DNA of 64,000 nucleotides from JACPDH01 sp041671505 (GCA_041671505.1 JBAZBK010000025.1:1-64000), one strand, 5' to 3'; numbered from the stretch's first letter, positions 37,462-46,610 are shown. Notes: generated by a model not told the origin, from the sequence alone. A program made the numbers and translations.

Positions 37462-38334
37462 ATGGACAAGAAGGCGTACGAGCACGCGCTCCGCATGATG
37501 GCGCCGCCTCGCAGCGTGCCGCTCTCGTGCCGGCTCGCGCTGATGCTGAACGCCGGAGTTCAGATCGGTTTCTTCGTGCTCGCCTTCTCGACTCCGTTTT
37601 TCTGGCTCTTCGTCGCCAACGCCGATCTCCCGTCCATCACCTTCCGCGGTGAGCGAATGCGTACGAACGGCGTCGTCACCGAGGTCGTCAGGACCAATGC
37701 GAGCGAGAACAAGACGCGTATCTGGGCGCTGCACTACAGCTACTCGGTCGCGGCGCGTCAGTACGAAGGGGTCTCGTATGCATCGGGAGACCAGGACCTC
37801 GAATCAGGCGCGCTCGTCATCGTCGAGTACCTGAAACGCGATCCGTCGCGATCGAGAATCGAGGGGATGCGGCGCGGTATGTTCGGCCTCGGCGTGCTGT
37901 TCGTGCTGATCTTCCCGGCGATCGGCCTCGGGATCACGCTCGCCGCTCTCCGCTACGGCATGCGAAAGAGCGCGATTCTCTGCCGCGGTGTCACGGTCTT
38001 CGCGAAGTACAAGGAGACGCGCCCGACGAACATGACGGTCAACAAGAGGCCGGTATTCGAGGTGATCCACGAGTACCGGACGCTGGAGGGCGAGCTGCGG
38101 GAGGCGTCGACCAGCACGACCGACGTCGACTCGATCACCGACGATGCGGAAGAGATGCTCCTCTACGATCCGGCGAGGCGGGACAGCGGCGTGCCGGTCG
38201 ACAGCCTCACACCGCTTCCGGAGCTCGACGAGGCAGGTGGCTTCAGCGGGAACCTCACCGGAGCGCTGGTGCGCCTGCTCTTTCCCGCCGCGGTCATCGC
38301 CGGAAACGCCTTCTGGCTCGCGTCCAAACTGTGA
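37462..38334 (+). CDS. DUF3592-containing membrane protein
   Basis: 290 residues. Membrane segments at about 28-50, 137-158 and near the C-terminus. The soluble part after the first segment (RGERMRTNGVVTEVVRTNAS..IWALHYSYSVAARQYEGVSYAS) matches the DUF3592 beta domain. A second domain (about 170-250; VIHEYRTLEGELREASTSTTD) repeats the layout, so the family fold occurs twice. Function unknown. Divergent from the dimethylargininase-like gene. Confidence 0.75.
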   Translation: MDKKAYEHALRMMAPPRSVPLSCRLALMLNAGVQIGFFVLAFSTPFFWLFVANADLPSITFRGERMRTNGVVTEVVRTNASENKTRIWALHYSYSVAARQYEGVSYASGDQDLESGALVIVEYLKRDPSRSRIEGMRRGMFGLGVLFVLIFPAIGLGITLAALRYGMRKSAILCRGVTVFAKYKETRPTNMTVNKRPVFEVIHEYRTLEGELREASTSTTDVDSITDDAEEMLLYDPARRDSGVPVDSLTPLPELDEAGGFSGNLTGALVRLLFPAAVIAGNAFWLASKL

Positions 38335-38408
38335 GGCGAAGAGCGTGTGCCGCGGGCGCTCACTCCTGCCTCGGTTCTACAAGCGAACATGCGATCGACA
38401 CTTCCCGC

Positions 38409-38510
38409 GGCCTCTCGGGCCTTTGGCCTCTGGCCTGCTCATCGCCTCTCGCCTTTTGCCTGCTTTGACCTATGACCTTTGACCTCTAGCCTCTCTTCTT
38501 TGACCTGCCT
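38409..38510. repeat. Heptad repeat array (GGCCTNT / GCCTNTC / TGACCTN)
   Basis: Three unit types follow one another: GGCCTTT GGCCTCT, GCCTCTC GCCTTTT, TGACCTA TGACCTT TGACCTC, joined by GCCTGCT. It sits just before the start of the EamA gene, on the region expected to hold its promoter. Confidence 0.82.
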
Positions 38511-38528
38511 TTCGGTAGACTCCTGCCC

Positions 38529-39434
38529 GTGACTCCCGCGCGCGAGGTAACCTCGAAGACCTTCGTCGAAGCGGCGATCGCGATCGTCCTCTTCGCCTGC
38601 ATCCCGGTCGTGATCCGCTACATCTCGGCGAACCCCTTCACGATCGGAATCGTCCGCCTCGTGATCGCGACGACGGGGATCGGGCTCGTCATGCGCGACC
38701 GCGCCGCGCTTCGCGCCCTTCCCCGCGCCGACCTCGCGCGCCTCGCGGTGATCGGCGGCTGCTTCGCTGCGCACTGGCTCGCCTACTTCTTCGCGATCAA
38801 GGCGTCGTCGGCGGCGATCGGGACGATCGGCCTCTCGACCTACGGCATCCATCTCCTGATCCTCGGTGCGATCTTCGGCAACGCGCGCTTCGGCGTCATC
38901 GACGCTCTCGCGGTCGCGCTCGCGCTCGCCGGCGCGACGCTCACCGTGCCGGAGTTTTCGCTGACGAACGACTCGACGCTCGGCATGCTCCTCGGCATCC
39001 TCTCTGGATTCTTCTACGCGACGCTGCCGATCCTTCACCAGCGATGGGCGCACATGTCGTCGCCTGTCCGCGCATTCGGCCAGTTCGCCGTTGCCCTCGT
39101 GCTCTTTCTCCTCTTCCTTCCGATGGCGCGATGGGATCTTCGCCCCATCGACTGGGCAGGACTCGCCTTCCTCGGTCTCGGCTCGACCTTCGTCGGCCAC
39201 GGGCTCTGGGTCGGCGTGACGACGCGCCTGAAGCCGTCGACGACGAGCATCATTTACTACGGCAACGTCCCCATCGCGATCGCGCTTAGCGTCCTCATCC
39301 TCGGTGAGCCGCTCACGCCGCGCGTCGCCGGGGGTGCCGCGCTCATCGTCGGAGGCAGCATCATCGGGCTCGTCGCGCAGGCGCGGTCGCGCGGGGCGCG
39401 AATTAAGAATTCAGAATTGAGAACTGAGAATTGA
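38529..39434 (+). CDS. EamA/DMT-family permease
   Basis: 301 residues from GTG 38529, about ten membrane helices in two homologous EamA halves (first about 10-140, second about 155-285; e.g. GILSGFFYATLPILHQRW, IIYYGNVPIAIALSVLILGEPL). Drug/metabolite exporter; substrate unknown. The last codons, RIKNSELRTEN, are encoded by the start of a GAATTGA-type heptad array (39400-39436), which also provides the stop codon, so the repeat forms the C-terminus. Confidence 0.85.
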   Translation: MTPAREVTSKTFVEAAIAIVLFACIPVVIRYISANPFTIGIVRLVIATTGIGLVMRDRAALRALPRADLARLAVIGGCFAAHWLAYFFAIKASSAAIGTIGLSTYGIHLLILGAIFGNARFGVIDALAVALALAGATLTVPEFSLTNDSTLGMLLGILSGFFYATLPILHQRWAHMSSPVRAFGQFAVALVLFLLFLPMARWDLRPIDWAGLAFLGLGSTFVGHGLWVGVTTRLKPSTTSIIYYGNVPIAIALSVLILGEPLTPRVAGGAALIVGGSIIGLVAQARSRGARIKNSELRTEN

Positions 39435-39436
39435 GA
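39400..39436. repeat. Heptad repeat array (GAATTGA)
   Basis: GAATTAA GAATTCA GAATTGA GAACTGA GAATTGA. The array overlaps and ends the EamA gene. Confidence 0.8.
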
Positions 39437-39551
39437 GACTCGGTCTGGTGGTAGTGGCCTCCGGCCGTTACGGCGCCGCGCAGCGGCGCATGGCTCGAAC
39501 AACTCACCTCCTCGCCGGAATACCTGTCCTTGACGGACTGTCGGAAGACTC

Positions 39552-40484
39552 GTGAATCGCGCCCTCTTGCTGTTGTTTGCCAGCCTCACCGCCGCATTGG
39601 CCCTGCCGGCCGCGGCAGCCAGCCCCGTCTCTCACCCCGAAGCCTCGGTTTACTACGCGATGGAGTTCGCGAACGTGGGCGGTCAGTCGCTGAAGCTCGA
39701 CCTTTTCATTCCGTCGGGAAACGGGCCGTTTCCCGTCATCGTGTCGGTGCACGGCGGATCGTGGACGAGCGGCACGCGCGACCAGGGGCTCGCGGTCGTA
39801 CAGGTCGACCGCGGCTACGCGGTTGCGAACGTCGACTACCGTCTCGCGCCGCAGTCGATCTGGCCGGCGCAGGTCGAGGACACGAAGGCGGCCGTGCGCT
39901 GGCTGCGCGCGAACTCGGGCCGCTTCGATCTCGACCCCGGCCGCATCGGCGTTATGGGGCTCTCCGCGGGAGGGCACATTGGCGCGGTGCTCGGCACGAG
40001 CCATGGCGTCACCGCACTCGAAGGGATCGGGCTCGGCAACGGCGGTTACTCGAGCGAGGTGCAGGCGGTCGTCGATTACTTCGGCCCGAGCGATCTGACG
40101 AAGCTCAAGGAACAGGCGCTGTCGTGCATCCCCGGCGATCCGGACGATCCGACCGAGCCGCCGTCGCTGCTGTTAGGCTGCACGCTTCCGCTCTGCCCCG
40201 AAAAGGCGGCGACCGCGAATCCGATCACCTACGTCACGCCCGACGACCCGCCCTTCCTGCTCCTGCACGGCCGCTCCGACTGCCTCGTTCCGTGGCAGCA
40301 GAGCCAGATCCTGCACGATGCGCTCAAGCGATCCGGCGTCTCTTCGAAGCTCATCCTCGTGCCGTTTGCCGGTCACGGCGACCCGCTCTTCGTCACGCCC
40401 CCCATCCAGCAGCAGGTGAACGACTTTCTCGACAAATGGCTGAAGGGACCGCGGCCGCGAAAGCGGCCGGTTAGGCTGAATTGA
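39552..40484 (+). CDS. Secreted alpha/beta-hydrolase, esterase/BD-FAE-like
   Basis: 310 residues from GTG 39552. Signal peptide (NRALLLLFASLTAALALPAAAA), then the alpha/beta-hydrolase fold: oxyanion VHGGSWTSGTRD, nucleophile elbow GLSAGGH, Asp in LLLHGRSDCLVPW and His in PFAGHGDPL, so the Ser-Asp-His triad is complete. The HGGSW motif is that of the hormone-sensitive-lipase/BD-FAE side. Exported, probably a carboxylesterase on small or plant-derived esters. Terminator lies downstream. Confidence 0.86.
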   Translation: MNRALLLLFASLTAALALPAAAASPVSHPEASVYYAMEFANVGGQSLKLDLFIPSGNGPFPVIVSVHGGSWTSGTRDQGLAVVQVDRGYAVANVDYRLAPQSIWPAQVEDTKAAVRWLRANSGRFDLDPGRIGVMGLSAGGHIGAVLGTSHGVTALEGIGLGNGGYSSEVQAVVDYFGPSDLTKLKEQALSCIPGDPDDPTEPPSLLLGCTLPLCPEKAATANPITYVTPDDPPFLLLHGRSDCLVPWQQSQILHDALKRSGVSSKLILVPFAGHGDPLFVTPPIQQQVNDFLDKWLKGPRPRKRPVRLN

Positions 40485-40634
40485 GGCCGGCGCTCGTGGC
40501 GGCGGATTCCAATCCGCCGCGGTTCCTGCTCACGCAGGTCCGAGCGCTTCCGTCGACACGAATCCCTCGGCGCTGCGCGCCGCGCCGGACATTGGAATGT
40601 CCGGCCACCATCAATTCTCAATCCCGGCACAACG

Positions 40635-40662
40635 AAAAAGGCCGCCTTCCGGCGGCCTTTTT
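40635..40662. terminator. Bidirectional intrinsic terminator
   Basis: Perfect 12-bp stem AAAAAGGCCGCC / GGCGGCCTTTTT with a TTCC loop, between the convergent esterase and ahcY genes. A/T runs on both sides allow use from either strand. It is flanked by TCAATTC heptad units. Confidence 0.92.
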
Positions 40663-40695
40663 CAATTCTCAATTCCGTTGCGAAGCGCTTCGCGC

Positions 40696-42195
40696 CTAGT
40701 ACCTGTAGTTTTCCGGCTTGTACGGCCCCTCGGCCGGGATGCCGAGGTACTTCGCCTGCGACTCGGTGAGTTTCGTCAGCTCGACACCGAGGTGCGGGAG
40801 GTGAAGGCGGGCGACTTCCTCGTCGAGTGCCTTCGGGAGGACGAACACCTTCTTTTCGTACTTGTCGGCGTTCTTGTGCAGGTCGATCTGCGCGAGCACC
40901 TGGTTGGTGAACGAGGTCGACATGACGAACGAAGGATGGCCCGTCGCGCAACCGAGGTTCATGAGGCGTCCCTCGGCGAGGATCAGCACGCTGTGGCCGT
41001 CGGCGAAAAACCACTCGTCGTACTGCGGTTTGATGTTGTGGTGCTTGACGCCAGGGGTCTTCTTGAGGCCGGCCATGTCGATCTCGTTGTCGAAGTGGCC
41101 GATGTTCGCGACGATCGCGCGGTGCTTCATCTTCGCCATGTGCGCGGCAGTGATGATGTCCTTGTTGCCGGTCGCGGTGACGAAGATGTCTGCGAGCTCG
41201 AGAACCGACTCGAGCGCCTTGACCTCGTAGCCCTGCATCGCCGCCTGCAGCGCGCAGATCGGGTCGATCTCGGTCACGATGACGCGCGCGCCCTGTCCGC
41301 GCAGCGCCTCGGCGCAACCCTTGCCGACTTCACCGAAGCCGCAGACGACCGCGACCTTGCCGCCGATCATGACGTCGGTCGCGCGGTTCAGGCCGTCGAC
41401 CACCGAGTGGCGGCAGCCGTAGATGTTGTCGAACTTCGACTTCGTCACCGAGTCGTTTACGTTGATCGCGGGGAAGAGGAGCGTGCCCGCTTCCTGCATC
41501 TGGTAGAGGCGATGGACGCCGGTCGTCGTCTCCTCGGAGACGCCGCGGACTCCCTTCGCGACCTTCGTCCAGGTCTGGCCGTCGGCCTTGATCGAGCGGC
41601 GGAGCACGTCGAGGATCACGCCCCACTCCTCGGGGTCGTTCGCTTCGTCGAAGGCGGGGATAGTTCCAGCCTTCTCGAACTCGGCGCCCTTGTGGATCAG
41701 AAGCGTCGCGTCGCCACCGTCGTCGACGATCAGCGTGGGGCCCGAGCCGTCAGGCCAGACGAGCGCCTCTTCGGTGCACCACCAGTACTCCTCGAGCGTC
41801 TCGCCTTTCCAGGCGAAGACGGGAGTGCCCTTCGGATTTGCGACGGTACCGCCCGTCTCGGGACGGCCGACGACGACCGCTGCGGCGGCGTGGTCCTGCG
41901 TCGAGAAGATGTTGCACGAGACCCAGCGGACGTCGGCGCCGAGGTGCACGAGCGTCTCGATGAGGACGGCGGTCTGCACCGTCATGTGGAGCGAGCCCAT
42001 GATCTTCGCGCCAGCGAGCGGCTGCGTCTTGCCGTACTGCTCGCGGAGCGACATGAGGCCCGGCATCTCGTGCTCGGCAAGCGTCATTTCCTTGCGGCCG
42101 AGCTCAGCGAGGGCGAGATCCTTGACCTTGAAGGGAACGCGGCCTGCTTCTTTCGCCGCGACGAACGAATGAGTGGATTCCAGCGTGGTCGGCAT
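40696..42195 (-). CDS. ahcY: Adenosylhomocysteinase
   Basis: 499 residues. Cleaves S-adenosylhomocysteine to adenosine and homocysteine with tightly bound NAD+, keeping methyltransferases running. Signature regions: SCNIFSTQDHAAAA, VWPDGSGPTLIVDDGGDATLL, NAD-binding Rossmann VVCGFGEVGKGCAEALRGQGARVIVTEIDP, and the C-terminal lid ending KPENYRY. All catalytic positions appear intact. AAGGAGA precedes the ATG. No clear SAH riboswitch was seen upstream, only a GC-rich inverted pair. Confidence 0.97.
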   Translation of the reverse strand: MPTTLESTHSFVAAKEAGRVPFKVKDLALAELGRKEMTLAEHEMPGLMSLREQYGKTQPLAGAKIMGSLHMTVQTAVLIETLVHLGADVRWVSCNIFSTQDHAAAAVVVGRPETGGTVANPKGTPVFAWKGETLEEYWWCTEEALVWPDGSGPTLIVDDGGDATLLIHKGAEFEKAGTIPAFDEANDPEEWGVILDVLRRSIKADGQTWTKVAKGVRGVSEETTTGVHRLYQMQEAGTLLFPAINVNDSVTKSKFDNIYGCRHSVVDGLNRATDVMIGGKVAVVCGFGEVGKGCAEALRGQGARVIVTEIDPICALQAAMQGYEVKALESVLELADIFVTATGNKDIITAAHMAKMKHRAIVANIGHFDNEIDMAGLKKTPGVKHHNIKPQYDEWFFADGHSVLILAEGRLMNLGCATGHPSFVMSTSFTNQVLAQIDLHKNADKYEKKVFVLPKALDEEVARLHLPHLGVELTKLTESQAKYLGIPAEGPYKPENYRY

Positions 42196-42375
42196 CGTTT
42201 CGATGTCTCCTTTTCTTTCGATTCAGGGGTGAGCCGCGGACGGTTTCGGGGCCGGATTCGCGGGCGTATCACCCTAAATCCGACCGAAACGGTTTGAATT
42301 CCTTAGAGGGGGATAACAGTCGGCGGCGCGGGCTCGTAGCGCCCGCGTCTCGCGGGCAGGCTCACCGGCGTCCCG

Positions 42376-42500
42376 CCGGTGAGCAGGAATCGCGGGGTGG
42401 CCGCTGGCGAGACGCCAGCGGCCTTGCCGGCGGGACGCCGGTGAGCAGGAATCGCGGGGTGGCCGCTGGCGAGACGCCAGCGGCCTTGCCGGCGGGACGC
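42376..42500. repeat. 62-bp direct tandem repeat, ~2 copies
   Basis: Period 62 bp (CCGGTGAGCAGGAATCGCGG begins at 42376 and 42438), and within each copy GCCGCTGGCGAGACGCCAGCGGC is a palindrome. Lies between ahcY (minus, upstream) and the aldo/keto reductase gene's 3' end. No gene here. Confidence 0.8.
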
Positions 42501-42530
42501 CGGCGCTACGAAACGCCGGGCCTGCTCATC

Positions 42531-42582
42531 GCCTCTCGCCTTTCGTCTCTCGCCTTTCGCCTCTCGCCTCTCGCCTACGCCT
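42531..42582. repeat. Heptad repeat array (GCCTCTC / GCCTTTC)
   Basis: GCCTCTC GCCTTTC GTCTCTC GCCTTTC GCCTCTC GCCTCTC GCCTACG. Runs into the last codons of the aldo/keto reductase gene (stop at 42575). Confidence 0.82.
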
Positions 42583-43606
42583 TCCTATGATTGTCGATCA
42601 TGTCGAACGTGCCTCCGAAGGCGAGGTCCCTGATGCCCGGAGACGTGAGGAACTCGTGCGGGAAGCCCATCTCGATCGCGCTCGCCTTGTCGAGCCGCGA
42701 CATCTGCTCGTTGCTCAGTGTCACGTTCAGCGTGCCGAGGTTGTCGCGCAGCTGTTCGAGGTTGCGCGCGCCGAGGAGCGGGATCACCACGCCGCGCTGC
42801 TGGCGCGCCCAGCTGATTGCGACTTGCGTCGAGGAGGCGCCGAGCTCGGAGGCAATTGCGGCGACCTCCTTCGCGATGGCGAGGTTGCGATCGATCTTCG
42901 CGGCGCCTTCCTTCGCGCGGCCCGTCGCCTGCGACGTCGGGTCGTTGTACTTGCCGGAGAGGACGCCGGCGCCGATTACGCTCCAGGGCGTCACGGCGAG
43001 GTCGAACGTGCGCGCCATCGGCAACAGATCGCGCTCGGCGGTGCGGTCGATGAGCGAGTAGCGGAGCTGCAGCGCGGTGAACGGCGTCCATCCGCGAAGG
43101 TCGGCCATCGTGTTCGCCTGCGAGACGATCCAGGCAGGGGTGTCGGAGATTCCGATGTAGAGGATCTTCCCCTGCCGCACCAGGTCGTCGAGGCCGCGGA
43201 GCACTTCGTCGACCTGCGTCGTGAAGTCCCAGGCGTGGAGCCAGTAGAGGTCGACGTAGTCGGTGCCGAGGCGCTTGAGGCTCGCCTCGAGCGCCTGCTT
43301 CATGTTCTTCTTGTGGTTGCCCGAGAAGCTCGGATCGTGGAGGCGCGTCTGCAGCGTGTATTTCGTGGCGACGACCCAGCGCTCGCGATCGGCTGCGATG
43401 AACTCGCCGAGCAGCTTCTCGCTCGTCCCTTCGGTGTATCGGTTCGCCGTGTCGAAGAAGTTGCCTCCCGCCTCGACGAACGCATCGAACATCTTCTTCG
43501 ACTCGTCTCGCGTCGCGCCCCAGCCCCACTCCTCGCCAAACGTCATCGTGCCGAGCGCGAGCTCGGAAACCCGCACTCCGCTGCGCCCCAGAAGTTTGTA
43601 TCGCAT
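42575..43606 (-). CDS. Aldo/keto reductase
   Basis: 343 residues, (beta/alpha)8 barrel, NADPH-dependent. Typical opening LLGRSGVRVSELALGTMTFG, catalytic Asp/Tyr in GNFFDTANRYTEGTSEKLLG, Lys in WVVATKYT, His in LYWLHAWDF, and C-terminal PLLGARNLEQLRDNLG that binds the cofactor. Closest in layout to the YajO/general stress-type reductases. Substrate unknown. Its 3' end overlaps a heptad array. Confidence 0.92.
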   Translation of the reverse strand: MRYKLLGRSGVRVSELALGTMTFGEEWGWGATRDESKKMFDAFVEAGGNFFDTANRYTEGTSEKLLGEFIAADRERWVVATKYTLQTRLHDPSFSGNHKKNMKQALEASLKRLGTDYVDLYWLHAWDFTTQVDEVLRGLDDLVRQGKILYIGISDTPAWIVSQANTMADLRGWTPFTALQLRYSLIDRTAERDLLPMARTFDLAVTPWSVIGAGVLSGKYNDPTSQATGRAKEGAAKIDRNLAIAKEVAAIASELGASSTQVAISWARQQRGVVIPLLGARNLEQLRDNLGTLNVTLSNEQMSRLDKASAIEMGFPHEFLTSPGIRDLAFGGTFDMIDNHRKA

Positions 43607-43624
43607 AAGGCAGCAGTGTAAGGC

Positions 43625-43692
43625 AGGTCAAAGGTCAAAGGTCAAAGCAGGCGAAAGGCGAAAGGCGAGAGGCGAAAGGCGAGGAGCAGGCG
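43625..43692. repeat. Heptad repeat array (GGTCAAA / GGCGAAA)
   Basis: GGTCAAA three times, GCA, then GGCGAAA GGCGAAA GGCGAGA GGCGAAA GGCGAGG. Unit types switch at the same GCAGGC junction seen in other arrays. Confidence 0.82.
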
Positions 43693-43734
43693 ATCGCCCG
43701 TAGCAGTCGGGGTCGAGAAGAGGGAATGAGCCGT

Positions 43735-43850
43735 CGAGGCGTCGCGTAGCGACGGCCGATCTTAGCCCCCGGTCCCGCTTCGCGGGACCGGGGGACGCGT
43801 GTGCGATCGATTGAACGCGCCGCGTAGCGGCGCAGGAAAAGCCGGGCGCG
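43735..43850. repeat. GC-rich palindromes of the CGATCTTAGCCCCCGGT family
   Basis: GTCGCGTAGCGAC then CGATCTTAGCCCCCGGTCCC and its complementary GGGACCGGGGG, then GCGCCGCGTAGCGGCGC. Homologous blocks are at 51103-51238 and 53150-53390, each with a short intervening difference. Confidence 0.75.
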
Positions 43851-43889
43851 GGCCTGGGCGCGTTCACGTTCACGAAGCTCGCCGTCCGC

Positions 43890-43925
43890 CATCTCTCAAT
43901 TCTCAATTCTCCAATTCTCAATTCC
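43890..43925. repeat. Heptad repeat array (TCTCAAT)
   Basis: TCTCAAT TCTCAAT TCTCCAAT TCTCAAT, one unit eight bases long. Lies upstream of the kinase/glycosidase fusion gene. Confidence 0.75.
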
Positions 43926-43987
43926 GGGCCGTGCCGGCCCGGCCCGCCTCTTCCAAAATCGCCGTCGCTTGGACATGATGGCGCGGA

Positions 43988-46189
43988 ATGGCGGACGAGA
44001 ATCAGCGCGGGCACGCGAAGCCTGTCGTCATCGACGGCATGGACGTTTTCGTCGACCCGCGCTTCGAGCCGGTCGATCTCGAGGCAGGGGTCCGATTCGT
44101 CCTCGACCCGGCGAATGCCGTCGAGACGGTCCATTGGGCGCGCAACTATCTCTATCGCGTGGTGCTGCAGACGAAGTCGGGGCCGGTCGACGTCGTCGTC
44201 AAGCAGTTCCGGAACCGAGGGTGGCGCGACCGGATGCGCCGTCGTTTCGATGTCACAAAGGCCGCGAAGGCGTGGGACATGGCGCACGCGTTCGAGGCCG
44301 CCGGCGTCTCGACCGCGCGCCCGGTCATCCTCGCCGTCACCATCGATCCGAAAGGCCCTTCGTACTTCGTCTGCGAGCATCTTGCCGGGCGACTCGAGTT
44401 CCGCTACCTCGCGCGCGCGCTCAACACCGGAACCGCGGCGACTGAATTCCCCGGTCTCGACACCGCATCGGCGCTCGACGCGGTCGGCGCAACCGCGGCG
44501 CGAATGCACGACGCGAATCTCTTCCATCGAGACTTCTCGGTCGGCAACGTCTTCCTCAGGCCGCGGGCCGACGGCACGGTCGGACGCGACGACGTCGCCG
44601 TCATCGACCTCAACCGCGCGCGGAAGCGGGACCGGATCGGTCTCTCCGACCGGCTGCGCGACCTCTCGCGGCTCAACATCCTCCGCCCTGAGGATCACGA
44701 TCGACTCCTGCGCGCCTACTGGGGACCGGACGCGACGTCGACGCAGCTCGCGCTCGGCCGGCTCGCGCAGAATGTGTTCCGCGCGAAGACCTCGCTGAAG
44801 CAGGGGACGAAGAAGATCTCGACGGGCCCGCTCGCGGCGTCGCGGCCTTACGGACTTCATGCTCACATCCCGCTCCCCGAGAGTGGTGCGGGAGCGAAAG
44901 ACCGGGTCGTCTGGGATCACCTCTCCGACCAGCCGTACCAGCACGCTGGCCGCTTCGCGAAGACGATGGCGCGGATCAGCGACGCGCCGGGCCTCGTCCG
45001 CGGCCTCCTGCGCGGGGTGCTCGCCGCGCCGCGAGTCTGGGCGCGTTACCGCACGCTCCGCGGCGAGCTTTGGCGCGAGCCGGTGGCGTTCGACGGCATC
45101 GGCATCGCGATCAGCCCGCTCCCCGAGAGCCCCGAGGCGCTGCTGCATGCGTTCGACGAGCTGGGGGTGAAGAACGTCCTGATGCGGCTCAACCCGTGGC
45201 AGGAATCGCATGATGAGGAAGCTGCGCTCGCGGAGGCGCTGCACGCGCGCGGATGCGACATCACCTTCGCGCTGCCGCAGAATCGCGACCTGGTGCGCGA
45301 CCCTGCGCGATGGCGCGCCGCGGTGGCGTTGTTAGGCGAGCGTTTCTCGAAGTGGGGGTCGCGGTTCCAGGTCGGCCAGGCGGTGAACCGGAGCAAGTGG
45401 GGCGTCTGGAGCGAGCGCGAGTGGGTAACGCTCGTGCGGGGGGCAGCCGAGGCGCTCAGGCCGTATGGCGCGACGCTGATCGGCCCGGCGGTGATCGACT
45501 TCGAAATGCACGCGAGCGCGGCGCTGCTGAACCGCCCGGGGCTCGGCGTCGAGTTCGACGCTCTGGCGAGCCTCCTCTACGTCGACCGGCGCGGCGCGCC
45601 GGAGAACACGCAAGCGGGCTTCGATTCGTTAGGCAAGGCGATGCTGGCACGTGCGGTCGCGGAGACGGCGCGCTGGTGCGGGCCGCGGTCGTGGATCACC
45701 GAGGTGAACTGGCCGCTATGGGAAGGCCCGCATTCGCCCGCGGGGCCGAAGGTCTCCGTCGACGAGGAGCGGCAGGCCGATTACCTGGTGAGGTTTTATC
45801 TCTGGACGCTCGCGAGCGGCGCGGCGGAACGGGTCTACTGGTGGCAGCTCGTCGCGAGAGGCTACGGTTTGATGTGGCAGCCGACGGGAGGCGAGCTCAC
45901 GCCGCGCAAGTCGTACGCCGCCTTCGCGACGATGACGCGGATGCTCGGCGGCTGGAACTGCACGGGGCCGGTCGCGACGGGAGTCGAAGGCGCGCACGCG
46001 CTTCGTTTCGTCGATGCCGGTGGAGCGGAGCGGTTCGCCGTGTGGGCCGTGAGCGGGACGCCGGAGATTGCGATGCCGGGCGAGGTTGCGCGCATCGTCG
46101 AGCTGGATGGGCGCGAGACGAAGCCGGGCGATTCACGGAAGGTCACGTTAGGCGGATCGGTGCGGTACGTGGATATCGCGAACCGGTAG
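43988..46189 (+). CDS. WaaP/LPS-kinase-like domain fused to a glycosidase-like barrel
   Basis: 733 residues. Residues ~1-280 resemble the LPS core (Kdo/heptose) kinases: YRVVLQTKSGPVDVVVKQFRNRG (Lys), catalytic loop HRDFSVGNVFLR (His180, Asp182) and AVIDLNRAR. From about 370 to the end the sequence looks like a (beta/alpha)8 glycoside hydrolase (IGPAVIDFEMH, SWITEVNWPLWEG, RVYWWQLVARGYGLMWQ). No signal peptide, so the product is cytoplasmic or peripheral. An adjacent pair of functions acting on one glycolipid is an attractive idea but is inference. The fusion itself is seen directly, with no internal stop. Confidence 0.8.
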   Translation: MADENQRGHAKPVVIDGMDVFVDPRFEPVDLEAGVRFVLDPANAVETVHWARNYLYRVVLQTKSGPVDVVVKQFRNRGWRDRMRRRFDVTKAAKAWDMAHAFEAAGVSTARPVILAVTIDPKGPSYFVCEHLAGRLEFRYLARALNTGTAATEFPGLDTASALDAVGATAARMHDANLFHRDFSVGNVFLRPRADGTVGRDDVAVIDLNRARKRDRIGLSDRLRDLSRLNILRPEDHDRLLRAYWGPDATSTQLALGRLAQNVFRAKTSLKQGTKKISTGPLAASRPYGLHAHIPLPESGAGAKDRVVWDHLSDQPYQHAGRFAKTMARISDAPGLVRGLLRGVLAAPRVWARYRTLRGELWREPVAFDGIGIAISPLPESPEALLHAFDELGVKNVLMRLNPWQESHDEEAALAEALHARGCDITFALPQNRDLVRDPARWRAAVALLGERFSKWGSRFQVGQAVNRSKWGVWSEREWVTLVRGAAEALRPYGATLIGPAVIDFEMHASAALLNRPGLGVEFDALASLLYVDRRGAPENTQAGFDSLGKAMLARAVAETARWCGPRSWITEVNWPLWEGPHSPAGPKVSVDEERQADYLVRFYLWTLASGAAERVYWWQLVARGYGLMWQPTGGELTPRKSYAAFATMTRMLGGWNCTGPVATGVEGAHALRFVDAGGAERFAVWAVSGTPEIAMPGEVARIVELDGRETKPGDSRKVTLGGSVRYVDIANR

Positions 46190-46203
46190 GCACCCTGCCG
46201 TTC

Positions 46204-46310
46204 GTTTCTTCATTCTCCATTCCTCATTCTTCATTCGACATTTCGGTTTTCTTTTTCGAACGAGAACCGAAATGAAGAATGTCGAATGAAGAATGCGGAA
46301 TGAAGAAGTG
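46204..46310. repeat. Heptad-phased inverted repeat, ATTCTTC type
   Basis: TTCATTC-type units with a tip of ATTTCGGTTTTC and GAGAACCGAAAT, same family as 36391 and 47112. Each element is a potential long hairpin in the transcript. Confidence 0.8.
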
Positions 46311-46325
46311 AGGTGGGATTCGGGG

Positions 46326-46610
46326 TTCTGCACGAGACGCGCAGGCATCCCGAAGGGATGCCAGAAGGTAGCCGGGGGTCGCCCCGCGAAGCGGGACGAC
46401 CCCCGGAAAGCATCGGATCATCGAATGCGCACCCCGGAGGGGTGCCAGACCAACGTCTCGATGCCGTCCCTCTGGCACCCCTCCGGGGTGCAACTTTATT
46501 TCGTGCTCGCAACCCCGGGTCGCCCCGCGAAGCGGGGCGACCCGGGGCTACCTTCTGGCACGCCTCCGGCGTGCGGGCCTTCCCGGGCCCCGCAATCGTC
46601 CGGAATCGCC
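46326..46610. repeat. GC-rich palindromic patches
   Basis: Short palindromes such as GCATCCCGAAGGGATGC, GGGGTCGCCCCGCGAAGCGGG and GGTCGCCCCGCGAAGCGGGG occur through this 486-base intergenic region. It holds no gene. Confidence 0.6.

Noticed and set aside
42196..42330. SAH riboswitch ahead of ahcY
   Set aside because: No stretch resembling the conserved SAH aptamer core was found in the leader; only a partial inverted pair is visible.
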